Origin: Bacillota bacterium
GTDB taxonomy: Bacteria > Bacillota > Clostridia > Acetivibrionales > DSM-1351
Reading direction: 5' to 3'
DNA: 64,000 bases
Assembly (NCBI GenBank): GCA_023412275.1
Contig: JAEYNY010000145.1
Span: 1-64,000, forward strand
Under the pieces are notes generated by a model. That model was not told where the DNA came from. It was given only the letters and a program-made list of their open reading frames with translations, and ran no database searches. The number at the start of each line of letters is the position of its first letter. The stretch's first letter is position 1. The position numbers and the translations under genes are program-made. This document shows, one piece after another, positions 24,849-33,170 of this stretch.

Positions 24849-24974
24849 TTACGAGATAACATTTAAGATTATGTCCCCTATATCGCAAGAGCCTAAATTA
24901 AATATAAGTTGTACCAACTCAGTAAGCAAACTAAAAGCAACAGATAGCATAATAGTAACTTCATATCTTCCTAT
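24849..24974 (-). pseudogene. vanZ-family relic, central part
   Basis: One frame gives GRYEVTIMLSVAFSLLTELV then QLIFNLGSCDIGDIILNV and a stop at 24849-24851. This is the core of VanZ proteins (SLLIEllQl...DIDDIILN), cut at both ends. The text breaks off inside the 12-bp sequence ACATTTAAGATT (24859-24870), also found at the edge of the vanZ tail relic at 27.46 kb. Confidence 0.6.
24859..24870. repeat. 12-bp direct repeat ACATTTAAGATT (left copy)
   Basis: Identical to 27459-27470, exactly 2600 bp away. Both copies sit at the break point of a vanZ fragment. Confidence 0.65.
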
Positions 24975-25003
24975 AATAATGCAAGTTTTCGTTCTCCTTC
25001 AAA

Positions 25004-25042
25004 GCAAAAAACCGCAGTTCAGATCACTACTGAAGTTGCGGT
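25004..25042 (-). terminator. Terminator of the SnoaL-like gene
   Basis: ACCGCAACTTCAG pairs with CTGAACTGCGGT (25011-25022 with 25031-25042) followed by TTTTTTG on the minus strand, 16 bp after the stop codon. Confidence 0.88.
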
Positions 25043-25057
25043 AATAATTGATACATG

Positions 25058-25429
25058 TTACAACAATACTACTTTTGAATCCTGATTAAAAACTACCTTC
25101 CAGTTATCATCTTCGTTTATCCAAAGTGAAGAAACCCTAAATGTCCCCGCTAAAGTGTAATCTTGACAGTCAACTCTCACAATGTAGTTTGTTAAAACCA
25201 CCTTCTGGTTAATAACTCTTACATCAAATTCACTAAGCTCATAATTACTTAGTTTTATATGTTCCACAATCTTAGTATATTCTGAGCCACTTTCTTTAAA
25301 TCCTCCGCATATCATAACTGCATCTTTGGAAACTATCTCTCCGAATGAAGCCGAATCACCTGTCGCAAAAGCTTCCCACATCTTCTTTTCCATACTGATT
25401 ACTTTTTCTTGCAATGACAGATTATCCAT
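25058..25429 (-). CDS. SnoaL/DUF4440-like (NTF2-fold) protein
   Basis: 123 residues. N-terminal helix QEKVISMEKKMWEAFATGDSASFGEIVSKDAVMICG, then the strands YTLAGTFRVSSLWINEDDNWKVVFNQDS; this is the DUF4440/SnoaL-like cone fold. Such proteins serve as small enzymes or ligand binders. It follows the radical SAM gene by 18 bp, so it may share its transcript and ends at the terminator. Confidence 0.75.
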   Translation of the reverse strand: MDNLSLQEKVISMEKKMWEAFATGDSASFGEIVSKDAVMICGGFKESGSEYTKIVEHIKLSNYELSEFDVRVINQKVVLTNYIVRVDCQDYTLAGTFRVSSLWINEDDNWKVVFNQDSKVVLL

Positions 25430-25447
25430 AATCCATGCTCCTTTGAA

Positions 25448-26380
25448 CTAGATGTACTCGTGATTGCATCTTTCTTCAATTTCATCATATTTGTTTAACT
25501 CATTATTATATACCAATTGACCACAATTTAAATTATCATTGCATTCGGAATAGAAAACATAGCTAACAAAACCATTTTGTCTTAATAGGGCCCCAAATTC
25601 ATCCAGTCTCTGCAAGTCTGGAACTTGTAATTTATGCTTCTGAGTCCCTGCAGTGATATTCAATTTTGAGATTCTAACTCTTATTCTACCTTTGATTTTA
25701 TTGAAATTAGATATAAACTCATTCATATCACTTAGACTGTCATTGACATTTTTAATCATTACATAATTTATTCTTACACTTACTTCATCCAATTTATTGA
25801 TCAATTCTATTATTTCTTTCATATCATACTCAGTTATATTAAAAAAAGGAATTAAATCTGCAACTACGTTTTTATCTGCAGAAATAAAGGTAATCTGAAA
25901 TCTTCTTAATTTTGCTATATCTCTTATGTTAATGATAAAGTTATAAATATTACGGTTGAAATTAATAGTAGACAAAGTATATTCACACTTTTTGTCGTTA
26001 TATTTTTCAATAAATTTTTTTATAGGTTCTAAATTATTATTCATTTCACCAATACCAGTGAAGGTAATTAAGTGTTTTTCATTGTGAAGTTTTTGATTTT
26101 GTATAATACATTTATAAATTTCTTCGATTTCTTCAAACTTCAATTTTACGAACACTTTTATTAAGGATGACGCACAAAATTTACAGCCTACATTACAACC
26201 TAATGTTATAGGCAACTCTATTACTTTCTTGACAAAATTTCCATCATAATAATGCTCAAAGTAACTAGCTTCAACAACTTTTTCATTATCTAACATAAAT
26301 AAATACCTATATGATTTTTCAAAATTCCAATTGCTACCTGAATATATGTTATGTTTACTAATCATTTTTACTAAGTTCAT
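25448..26380 (-). CDS. RlmN/Cfr-like radical SAM protein, divergent
   Basis: 310 residues from ATG 26380, two bases after the previous stop, whose end carries the GAGG site. The [4Fe-4S] motif GCNVGCKFC has Cys62, Cys66 and Cys69; then FTGIGEMNNNL (compare GMGEPLLN of RlmN), YTLSTINFN, and near the C-terminus NCGQL with Cys286, matching the methyl-carrying Cys of RlmN/Cfr. The second RlmN Cys, seven residues before the cluster motif, is absent (Glu55). So it keeps part of the RlmN fold but may not methylate adenosine by the known cycle. Paired with the membrane gene upstream. Confidence 0.75.
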   Translation of the reverse strand: MNLVKMISKHNIYSGSNWNFEKSYRYLFMLDNEKVVEASYFEHYYDGNFVKKVIELPITLGCNVGCKFCASSLIKVFVKLKFEEIEEIYKCIIQNQKLHNEKHLITFTGIGEMNNNLEPIKKFIEKYNDKKCEYTLSTINFNRNIYNFIINIRDIAKLRRFQITFISADKNVVADLIPFFNITEYDMKEIIELINKLDEVSVRINYVMIKNVNDSLSDMNEFISNFNKIKGRIRVRISKLNITAGTQKHKLQVPDLQRLDEFGALLRQNGFVSYVFYSECNDNLNCGQLVYNNELNKYDEIEERCNHEYI

Positions 26381-26381
26381 C

Positions 26382-27215
26382 TTACTTCCCATCCTCAAAA
26401 AAATTGTTAAAATCGTCACAAAAAGACTTACCGAATTCACTTCCCCTATCAAGTACTATTAAAATACTATCATAACTTGAATTCTTTACAAAAAAAGGTG
26501 ATACACACACAGAACTACCTGTGTTTATCATCATATAATTAATATCTTCCTTTTCAACTTCTTTTATTTTAATATATTTTTTATCAGGTGTATCAAGTTT
26601 ATCAATAACACAGGTTCTAATAACATTTAATGTTTTTTCAACCTTTTGTTTATAATTATTTTTAGCTAACTGATCGCTCATTCTACTTAAGCTATCTCCA
26701 TCAGGTTTTAAAATAATTATTCTAACATCCTTTTTATTCTTGGCTAATTGTAATAATTTATTAATAAATGCATCTTTGTATTCGTCATCTAGCCATTTAC
26801 TTAATGAATGTCCCATTAAATCTAATTTTTCTTCAGCCTCATTTATTAATTCTATCCAAAATTTCCCTCCACTTTCATAAAAATGCTTTTTTCGAATTGA
26901 TTTTAATCCGCTGTCAGTTAAAAAGTTAATATTATTAATACGTTGCTGAATAGACTTTTCATTATTAGTCATAATATTTTTAATTTCTTTAAATTCGCTA
27001 TCTTTAAGCACTTCACTACATTTTTTACATTCTTTTTTTTCAATAAATACATAAAATACTAAAGAAAAAATAAGTGATGCAATAATGGAAGTACCAATTC
27101 CACTGGCAAAAGTTTTTGTAATTGTATCATCGCATTTTAAATAACCTACTATACATAAAGCTAATATTATTGAAAAACATAAAAAAAATAAAATACGTTT
27201 AGCTTTGTTATCCAT
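26382..27215 (-). CDS. Two-TM membrane protein with cytoplasmic PLD-like domain
   Basis: 277 residues: two helices (LFFLCFSIILALCIVGYL, ~9-26; GIGTSIIASLIFSLVFYVFIE, ~39-59), a CxxC (KKECKKCSEV), a linker, then a domain with FWIELINEAEEKLDLMGHSL, DVRIIILKPDGDSL and a closing SSYDSILIVLDRGSEFGKSF, similar in pattern to PLD-like sensor/effector domains attached to membrane or HTH modules. No HKD motif is seen. The stop is two bases from the radical SAM start, so the two form a coupled pair. Unrecognised as a named family. Confidence 0.55.
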   Translation of the reverse strand: MDNKAKRILFFLCFSIILALCIVGYLKCDDTITKTFASGIGTSIIASLIFSLVFYVFIEKKECKKCSEVLKDSEFKEIKNIMTNNEKSIQQRINNINFLTDSGLKSIRKKHFYESGGKFWIELINEAEEKLDLMGHSLSKWLDDEYKDAFINKLLQLAKNKKDVRIIILKPDGDSLSRMSDQLAKNNYKQKVEKTLNVIRTCVIDKLDTPDKKYIKIKEVEKEDINYMMINTGSSVCVSPFFVKNSSYDSILIVLDRGSEFGKSFCDDFNNFFEDGK

Positions 27216-27367
27216 TGCATATACCCCCAGAATTATACACTATAAGCCAATATATAAAATACTTACAATTAATCAACAACATATTTAATTATATGTGCCG
27301 TAATCTAAGGCTGCCTATATTAAACAAGTTTTTATAAAATATTGCTAATGATTTTAGTTGAAGTTAA

Positions 27368-27478
27368 TCATAAAAATACTTTATTATTGTAATCTATGAC
27401 ATTTGTGATATACATTATCAACAAATCATATACTCCATATCCCATAAGAGAACCAAGCACATTTAAGATTTTGTGAGA
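27368..27478 (-). pseudogene. vanZ-family relic, C-terminal part
   Basis: One frame reads SHKILNVLGSLMGYGVYDLL then IMYITNVIDYNNKVFL and a stop at 27368-27370. ILNVLGxLxGYxxY is the usual VanZ tail, which begins exactly where the 24.85-kb fragment (…DIILNV) ends. The upstream frame closes within a few codons, so no N-terminus is present. Confidence 0.5.
27459..27470. repeat. 12-bp direct repeat ACATTTAAGATT (right copy)
   Basis: Second copy of the repeat at 24859-24870, at the start of the vanZ tail relic. Joining the two copies would restore an uninterrupted vanZ reading frame (DIGDIILNVLGSLMGYG). Confidence 0.65.
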
Positions 27479-27512
27479 ACTAAAGGCATATTACATACCC
27501 TAATCCCATGTC

Positions 27513-27911
27513 TTACCCTGCTATAATTTCGACAGCATCTTTATAAGATTTAACTCTATTCACCGTAAAATACTTTGTAAATTCTTTTGTCCACATGTCC
27601 ATTTCTTCTTCTATTTCATTTACTTCCTTCATTATAAACACAATATTTTTGCAATCTGTTTTAGACATTGCCGGAAGTAATACAGTAATTCCCCATTTGA
27701 CGTCTTGTTTTTCGTCTTCGAAACCGTTTCTTGCGTCTACAACAAAATTGCTATTGGGGTATTTCTTAAGTAATTCCAAAGCAAATGTAGCAGGATTTCT
27801 ATAATCGTCGTTGCAACAGAATTTTTTCCATGTAAGAAATACTATATTATCCTCTTCTATATATTTTACATTACTAAATTCTGAATCAAATTCATTCTTC
27901 TCAATAATCAT
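27513..27911 (-). CDS. STAS/SpoIIAA-like small protein
   Basis: 132 residues from ATG 27911 (GAGG five bases upstream). EEDNIVFLTWKKFC, NSNFVVDARNGFEDE and CKNIVFIMKEVNEIEEEMDMWTKEF alternate strands and helices as in SpoIIAA/STAS-like domains (protein of unknown role). It begins 36 bp after the aldolase stop and may be the last gene of the mtn operon. Confidence 0.55.
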   Translation of the reverse strand: MIIEKNEFDSEFSNVKYIEEDNIVFLTWKKFCCNDDYRNPATFALELLKKYPNSNFVVDARNGFEDEKQDVKWGITVLLPAMSKTDCKNIVFIMKEVNEIEEEMDMWTKEFTKYFTVNRVKSYKDAVEIIAG

Positions 27912-27947
27912 AATGTCCTCTGTAATCAATATATAGTAATTTGTCTC

Positions 27948-28724
27948 TTATGGTTTATTTGTTTTATACTTCTCTAGCACAGAACTTGTTACTTGTTCAA
28001 CTATATCACGGATTAAAGATTCATCTAAATCCTTTCCTTTTGGCGTACCGCCTGTATTAATTCCAAGTTTTCGGCGAATTTCAATTAACTCTGAAATCTG
28101 CTTGGAACTAAGTTCATTGGCTTTTCCGATTATATTTCCGGTGTACATTAATACCGTGGCATAATACTCCAGCGACTCAAGTCGGTGATATGCCTCGAAT
28201 ACATCCTTACCCCACGTTACAGCCCCATGGTTAGCAAGAAGTACCGCATTGTAATCCCGGCAATAGGGCGCTATTGAATCAGGAACAGACTGACTGCCCG
28301 GAGTGGCATAGGGAGCTATAGGTACAGTTCCTAAATTAACTACTGCTTCAGGCAAAATAGCCTTGTTCAGTTCAATCCCCGCAATTGCAAAGGAAGTGGC
28401 TACTGGAGGATGCGCATGGGTTACAGCCATTACTTCAGGATTTTCACAATATACACGCAGGTGCATTTTCAATTCTGATGAGGGTTTGGTGTTGCCGGAT
28501 ATAACCTGTCCTTCCAAATCCACTTTTACCAACATTTCAGGGGTCATGTATCCCTTTGAAACACCTGTAGGAGTTGTCAATATTTCATTTTCACCTGTCT
28601 TAATACTTATGTTACCGTCATTTGAAGCTACAAAGCCTTTTAAGTACATTCTCTTTCCAACTTCAACTATGGCACGTGCCGCTTCCTCATAAGTAAAGTA
28701 TTTAGAGCTTTTTTCTTCTACCAT
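27948..28724 (-). CDS. Class II aldolase/adducin family (methylthioribulose-1-P aldolase candidate)
   Basis: 258 residues. Zn-aldolase motifs: SNDGNISIKTGENEI, TPTGVSKGYMTPEMLV, SSELKMHLRVY (catalytic Glu), VTHAHPPVA (two His ligands) and ANHGAVTWGKDVFEAYHRLE (third His). The start overlaps the mtnA stop by one base (TAATG). Next to mtnK and mtnA, the product most likely cleaves 5-methylthioribulose-1-phosphate (or 5-deoxyribulose-1-P) to dihydroxyacetone phosphate and an aldehyde, as in the DHAP shunt. A fuculose-phosphate aldolase role is less likely in this context. Confidence 0.85.
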   Translation of the reverse strand: MVEEKSSKYFTYEEAARAIVEVGKRMYLKGFVASNDGNISIKTGENEILTTPTGVSKGYMTPEMLVKVDLEGQVISGNTKPSSELKMHLRVYCENPEVMAVTHAHPPVATSFAIAGIELNKAILPEAVVNLGTVPIAPYATPGSQSVPDSIAPYCRDYNAVLLANHGAVTWGKDVFEAYHRLESLEYYATVLMYTGNIIGKANELSSKQISELIEIRRKLGINTGGTPKGKDLDESLIRDIVEQVTSSVLEKYKTNKP

Positions 28725-29812
28725 TACACCGTACCTCTTTTACGATTAAATATTTCTTCTAGCGATTCATTATAGGGAGCTTTAGCTATACCATATTCGG
28801 TTATTATTCCGGTAATGAATTTTTCATCTGTAACGTCAAAAGCAGGATTATAAACCTTTATATCCTTTGGCGCCATTCTTTTTTCATACCACATTTCAGT
28901 AACCTCTTCGGGATTACGTTCCTCTATACGTATATCTTTCCCTGAAGCACAGTTCAAATCTATTGTTGACGTTGGAGCACAGACATAGAAGGGAATATTA
29001 TAATTCCGGGCTAATATGGCTACCCCAGAAGTTCCTATCTTATTTGCAGTATCTCCGTTGGCCGCAATCCTGTCGCACCCTACCAAAACTGCTTGAACCC
29101 ATCCGTTTTTCATAACTACCGAAGCCATATTATCACAAATAAGTGTTACATCCACACCCGCCTTATTTAATTCATAAGCAGTTAATCTGGCTCCCTGAAG
29201 TAAAGGTCTGGTTTCATCGGCAAAAACCTTCAGGTCATATCCCTGTTCATGACCTACGTATATTGGTGCCAGTGCAGTACCGTATTTTGATGTTGCTAGT
29301 TGTCCTGCATTGCAATGTGTAAGAATCCCCATACCAGGCTTTAGTAGTGTAAGTCCGTATTCACCAATACTTCTGCACACCCGAGTATCCTCTTCCTTTA
29401 TTTTATGAGACTCCTTGAGAAGCTCCACCTTTATATCATCTACTTCTTTTTCTTTGTTTTCTTTAACGCATTCATCCATCCTGTCAAGGGCCCAAAACAA
29501 ATTAACCGCTGTAGGTCTGGAGGATGCAAGATATTTCTTGAGACTGATAAATTCTGAATAAAATTCTTCATACTTTTGAGCTTTTATGTCCTTTGCTCCA
29601 AGGTAAATCCCGTATGCCGCTGCAACCCCAATTGCAGGAGCTCCTCGTACTCTTAACTTATATATTGCTTCCCAGATTTCTTCCTGAGTTTTTAATTTTA
29701 TAAAAACAGTTTCAGCAGGCAGCATGGTCTGGTCAATGATTATCAATTCACTATTGGCATCATCCAGCATAACAGTTTCCATATCGTAAACATTCTTTGT
29801 GGTATTTTTCAT
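28724..29812 (-). CDS. mtnA: S-methyl-5-thioribose-1-phosphate isomerase
   Basis: Converts methylthioribose-1-P to methylthioribulose-1-P. 362 residues with RVRGAPAIGVAAAYG, GILTHCNAGQLAT (catalytic Cys), RPLLQGARLTAYEL, LICDNMAS and GCDRIAANGDTANKIGT (catalytic Asp), all marks of the MtnA branch of the eIF2B-like family. Lies 13 bp after mtnK and overlaps the aldolase by one base. Confidence 0.96.
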   Translation of the reverse strand: MKNTTKNVYDMETVMLDDANSELIIIDQTMLPAETVFIKLKTQEEIWEAIYKLRVRGAPAIGVAAAYGIYLGAKDIKAQKYEEFYSEFISLKKYLASSRPTAVNLFWALDRMDECVKENKEKEVDDIKVELLKESHKIKEEDTRVCRSIGEYGLTLLKPGMGILTHCNAGQLATSKYGTALAPIYVGHEQGYDLKVFADETRPLLQGARLTAYELNKAGVDVTLICDNMASVVMKNGWVQAVLVGCDRIAANGDTANKIGTSGVAILARNYNIPFYVCAPTSTIDLNCASGKDIRIEERNPEEVTEMWYEKRMAPKDIKVYNPAFDVTDEKFITGIITEYGIAKAPYNESLEEIFNRKRGTV

Positions 29813-29825
29813 TTTGTAACCTCTC

Positions 29826-31055
29826 CTATCCTGGAAGTTCGGTTTCCACCTCTTTTAGGGTATTTACAAACTGTTCTCCAAATGTATAGCTTTTACGGTT
29901 CTTTATGTATAGTTTTGCAACAGTAATACAAATACGTTCAGCACGTAATCTTGCACTTTCATTTTCTATGGAAGTAATGTCCTTAACATGTGCCATACCA
30001 ACGATACGCCTGCATAGTTCAAGCCCTGCAACCGCCGCAGTGTCATGTATTACCTGACTCAAATACCAATCCGCAAAGCCGGGGGTTTTTGCCAAGATTT
30101 CTTTTGCTTCTTCCTTCCATACTTTCAGGAATTTTGCTTTAAATTTATCAATAATTTCACAAATAGTGTTCTCAACCCAATTCTTGAAGTTAATACACTC
30201 ATCCTCATTATCCATAGTAGCATCTGCGTTTATCCAGGCAAATATCATATTTGCGATTATGTTACCAACGTCATAACCCATAGGCCCATAAAATGCAAAT
30301 TCAGGATCTATTACCTTTGTTGAATTTTCATTCACAAATATTGAACCGGTATGCAAATCCCCATGAATTAAGGCTTGTGCGTTTGTAAGAAATTCAAATT
30401 TTAATTTTGCAACCTCAAGTTTTAGCTCATTATCGCTATAAAGCTCTTGTTTTACCCAATCAAGGTTTGGTGGAAATACATCATTACGGTGCTTATAGTC
30501 ATTAAATGGCTCCGTGTACACCAAATCCTCCGTTATTTCGCAAAGTTCCGGGTTTGTATAGCTTTTTACGAGTGATTTCTTTTCCTGATGGTTTAAAAAG
30601 ACGTCTGAAGTTAAGAGTAGAGTATTGACCATAAATGTTGTGATATGTTCAGCAAAACACGGGAAAATCCTATGTTGAAGAAGTGCTTGTCTCATTATTG
30701 TATAATCAGACAGATCTTCCATAGAGCAGCAGCTCATAATATCGTCATATTTATATACTACCGGTACTAGCCCCGGTGCTAAATCACCTTGAAATCTAAG
30801 AGTTTCTGCCTCAATCCTGTTTCGATCAGGTGAAAGCTTGAAATCGTCAGAAATTCTTGCAGTATAACCCGCTTGTTTTATTATCACTGATTTATCAGAT
30901 TTTTTGTCCCATACCCGAAATACATAATTCAGATTTCCATCACCTATTTCTTTGCTGTCAAGCTCAGAGTCAAAGCAAAATATACTGAGCTTTTCCGCTG
31001 CATAATCAGCTGCATCCGATGGACTCATTAAGAAATACTTATCAAATTTCGACAT
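29826..31055 (-). CDS. mtnK: S-methyl-5-thioribose kinase
   Basis: Phosphorylates methylthioribose with ATP. 409 residues, usual length. NLNYVFRVWD (nucleotide loop), ALIHGDLHTGSIFVNE (catalytic loop, the HGDxHxGSI form specific to MTR kinases) and VIDPEFAFYGPMGYDVGNI (metal-binding). First gene of the mtnK-mtnA-aldolase operon; AAGGAG before ATG. No SAM riboswitch is visible in the 70-bp leader. Confidence 0.96.
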   Translation of the reverse strand: MSKFDKYFLMSPSDAADYAAEKLSIFCFDSELDSKEIGDGNLNYVFRVWDKKSDKSVIIKQAGYTARISDDFKLSPDRNRIEAETLRFQGDLAPGLVPVVYKYDDIMSCCSMEDLSDYTIMRQALLQHRIFPCFAEHITTFMVNTLLLTSDVFLNHQEKKSLVKSYTNPELCEITEDLVYTEPFNDYKHRNDVFPPNLDWVKQELYSDNELKLEVAKLKFEFLTNAQALIHGDLHTGSIFVNENSTKVIDPEFAFYGPMGYDVGNIIANMIFAWINADATMDNEDECINFKNWVENTICEIIDKFKAKFLKVWKEEAKEILAKTPGFADWYLSQVIHDTAAVAGLELCRRIVGMAHVKDITSIENESARLRAERICITVAKLYIKNRKSYTFGEQFVNTLKEVETELPG

Positions 31056-31094
31056 ATGTAATTTTCTCCTTTTGAAAAAAGTAAGATAAAGTAA

Positions 31095-31139
31095 TGCCTT
31101 TACTAAATTTTACCACATTCTGATAATTAGTGTAAAGGC
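31095..31139. terminator. Possible weak terminator at the end of the cobalamin operon
   Basis: GCCTTTAC (31095-31102) and GTAAAGGC (31132-31139) form an 8-bp stem across the cobD stop codon with a long AT-rich loop. There is no clean U-run, so it may only be a partial barrier before mtnK. Confidence 0.35.
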
Positions 31140-32197
31140 GACAGGATTTTCTTTAAACAATTTACAAGATATTCATTATCTTCTTTTGATTTTACGGCAA
31201 TCCTGAAATATGTCTCATCCAATCCTCTATAATTGCCACAGGAACGTATCAATATGCCAAATTTTTCCAGTTCATTGGGAAGTGATTTTATCTCTGTTCT
31301 GAATAAAATATAATTTGCTTGTGAATTAAATACCACAAATCCAAGCTCTATAAGACTATTTTCCAAAAATATTCTGTTACATTTAATTAGTTCCCTTGTG
31401 TGATTAACATAATCTGTTTCTTTGAGTGCAGCAATTCCACACTTCTGAGAAACTACAGACACATTCCAAGGCTGACCTGCCCTGTGCAACCATTCTATGA
31501 CATTTATATCGGAACATATTCCGTATCCTAAACGAATTCCGGCCATTGCATATATTTTTGTAAACGCCTTCAGGACGATTATATTTTCATAAGTGTCAAG
31601 ACTGTCAATAACACTATACTCCTGTGGATTATGCAAAAAATCCAAAAAACATTCGTCAACTACCAGAATGGTCTTTGTCAACTTACACTTTGCAGCGATT
31701 TTCAGAACCGTTTCCTTATCTGTCAAAACACCTGTGGGATTATTGGGGTTACACAAAAACATCAGCCTGATATCAGAAGTTATTTTATCAAGTATATCTA
31801 TATAAATCTTAAAATTCTTTTCCTTTGTCAGATAATAATACTCAACATCACTTCCAAGTAGTCTTACTGCCTCTTCATACTCGGAAAAGGTAGGCGCAGT
31901 AAGAAGTACTTTCTCTGGCCTTATAGCAGAAGCAATTCTATATATTACATCAGCTGCTCCGTTGCCACAGAATAAATACTCTTCCGGTACCTTTAAATAA
32001 GCGGATATTTCCTTTTTCAATTCTCTGCATAAAGGATCAGGATAGTTACAAAAATCGTCGATGTTATTGACCATGGCCTTTTTTACACCTTCCGGCAACC
32101 CAAAAGGATTGATATTTGCCGAAAAATCAATGAGCTTTAAATTTCCCGGTAAATTTCTTTTACTATAAATATCTCCCCCATGAACAAGCTTTTTCAT
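31127..32197 (-). CDS. cobD: L-threonine-O-3-phosphate decarboxylase
   Basis: PLP enzyme that makes (R)-1-amino-2-propanol phosphate, the linker of the cobalamin nucleotide loop. 356 residues, aminotransferase class I fold: LIDFSANINPFGLPE (CobD signature), CNPNNPTG, LVVDECFLDF and KAFTKIYAMAGIRLGYG (Schiff-base Lys). Last gene of the operon; its ATG overlaps the cbiB stop by 4 bp. Confidence 0.93.
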   Translation of the reverse strand: MKKLVHGGDIYSKRNLPGNLKLIDFSANINPFGLPEGVKKAMVNNIDDFCNYPDPLCRELKKEISAYLKVPEEYLFCGNGAADVIYRIASAIRPEKVLLTAPTFSEYEEAVRLLGSDVEYYYLTKEKNFKIYIDILDKITSDIRLMFLCNPNNPTGVLTDKETVLKIAAKCKLTKTILVVDECFLDFLHNPQEYSVIDSLDTYENIIVLKAFTKIYAMAGIRLGYGICSDINVIEWLHRAGQPWNVSVVSQKCGIAALKETDYVNHTRELIKCNRIFLENSLIELGFVVFNSQANYILFRTEIKSLPNELEKFGILIRSCGNYRGLDETYFRIAVKSKEDNEYLVNCLKKILSPLH

Positions 32198-33162
32198 TTA
32201 ATTCCCCCTGAAACAACCAGCCTGAATCCGCATAGAATAATAAATGCTATTAATGCGGTTGTGTACATAAGCTTATTGGCTGTTTTTATATCATCTGTTT
32301 TTATGTTTCTGTTATTATCACCAATGGTTTTTTTCTTTACAAGCTTTCCAAAATAATATGCATCTCCGGCCAACTGTACATTCAGTGCTCCTGCACATAC
32401 AGCTTCTGTCTTTGCACTGTTTGGACTGGAATGATTTCTTTTATCCCTCTTGTATATTTTGAGTGCATTTTTATAATCTAATCCACAGAAAAAACTAGCC
32501 CCGATCATCATATACCCGGATAGAATGGCAGGGATAAAATTCAAAACATCGTCAAACCTTGCTGCAAACCTGCCAAAATAAAGGTACCTGTCGTTCTTGT
32601 AACCTATCATTGAATCCATTGTATTAACAGCCTTGTATAAGAATCCGAGAGGTGCTCCCCCAATGACCAGAAATATTAAAGGTGCAATTACTCCATCGGA
32701 TGTATTTTCGGCAACGGTTTCTACTGCGGCTTTGGTTATCCCCTCTTCAGTCAGGTTTTGAGTATCACGTCCGACTATCCATGACAAATACTTTCTTGCT
32801 TTTGTCATGTCATGGTTTTTGAGATGATAATAAACCCTCATGCTTTCGGTCTTTAAGCTTTTTGTTGCAAGTATCTGATAACAGAACAGGGATGCAACAG
32901 CCACTTCAGCATATATACTTAATCTGCTTAAAAAATTCAATAGCAAAAATGGTATAATAAATGATAATACCGTAATTGTTACGGCAAGAACAGCGCCTGC
33001 CATAAACTCACCTTTTTGTGATTTGGGAAATGCCTTTCTTAACAGCTTCTCACCCTTTGAAATAAACCACCCTATCAGTCTTATTGGATGAGGCAGCCAT
33101 GTTGGGTCACCCAAAATCAGATCCAGTATAAAACCAATAGTAACTTCAATTATTATTTTCAT
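32194..33162 (-). CDS. cbiB: Adenosylcobinamide-phosphate synthase
   Basis: Membrane protein that attaches aminopropanol phosphate to adenosylcobyric acid. 322 residues, about five helices; signatures LDLILGDPTWLPHPIRLIG, VAENTSDGVIAPL, YKAVNTMDSMIGYKNDRY and RDKRNHSSPNSAKTEAVCAGAL. Lies 8 bp after cbiC. Confidence 0.96.
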   Translation of the reverse strand: MKIIIEVTIGFILDLILGDPTWLPHPIRLIGWFISKGEKLLRKAFPKSQKGEFMAGAVLAVTITVLSFIIPFLLLNFLSRLSIYAEVAVASLFCYQILATKSLKTESMRVYYHLKNHDMTKARKYLSWIVGRDTQNLTEEGITKAAVETVAENTSDGVIAPLIFLVIGGAPLGFLYKAVNTMDSMIGYKNDRYLYFGRFAARFDDVLNFIPAILSGYMMIGASFFCGLDYKNALKIYKRDKRNHSSPNSAKTEAVCAGALNVQLAGDAYYFGKLVKKKTIGDNNRNIKTDDIKTANKLMYTTALIAFIILCGFRLVVSGGIK

Positions 33163-33170
33163 ATAGCCTC

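Larger units (their letters stand above)
27216..27512. other. 297-bp AT-rich gap holding a vanZ tail relic
   Basis: Apart from the vanZ fragment and the direct repeat listed separately, I see no gene, RNA or clear terminator here. It must contain the promoter of the membrane-PLD/radical SAM pair, but no convincing -35/-10 pair stands out. Confidence 0.5.
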
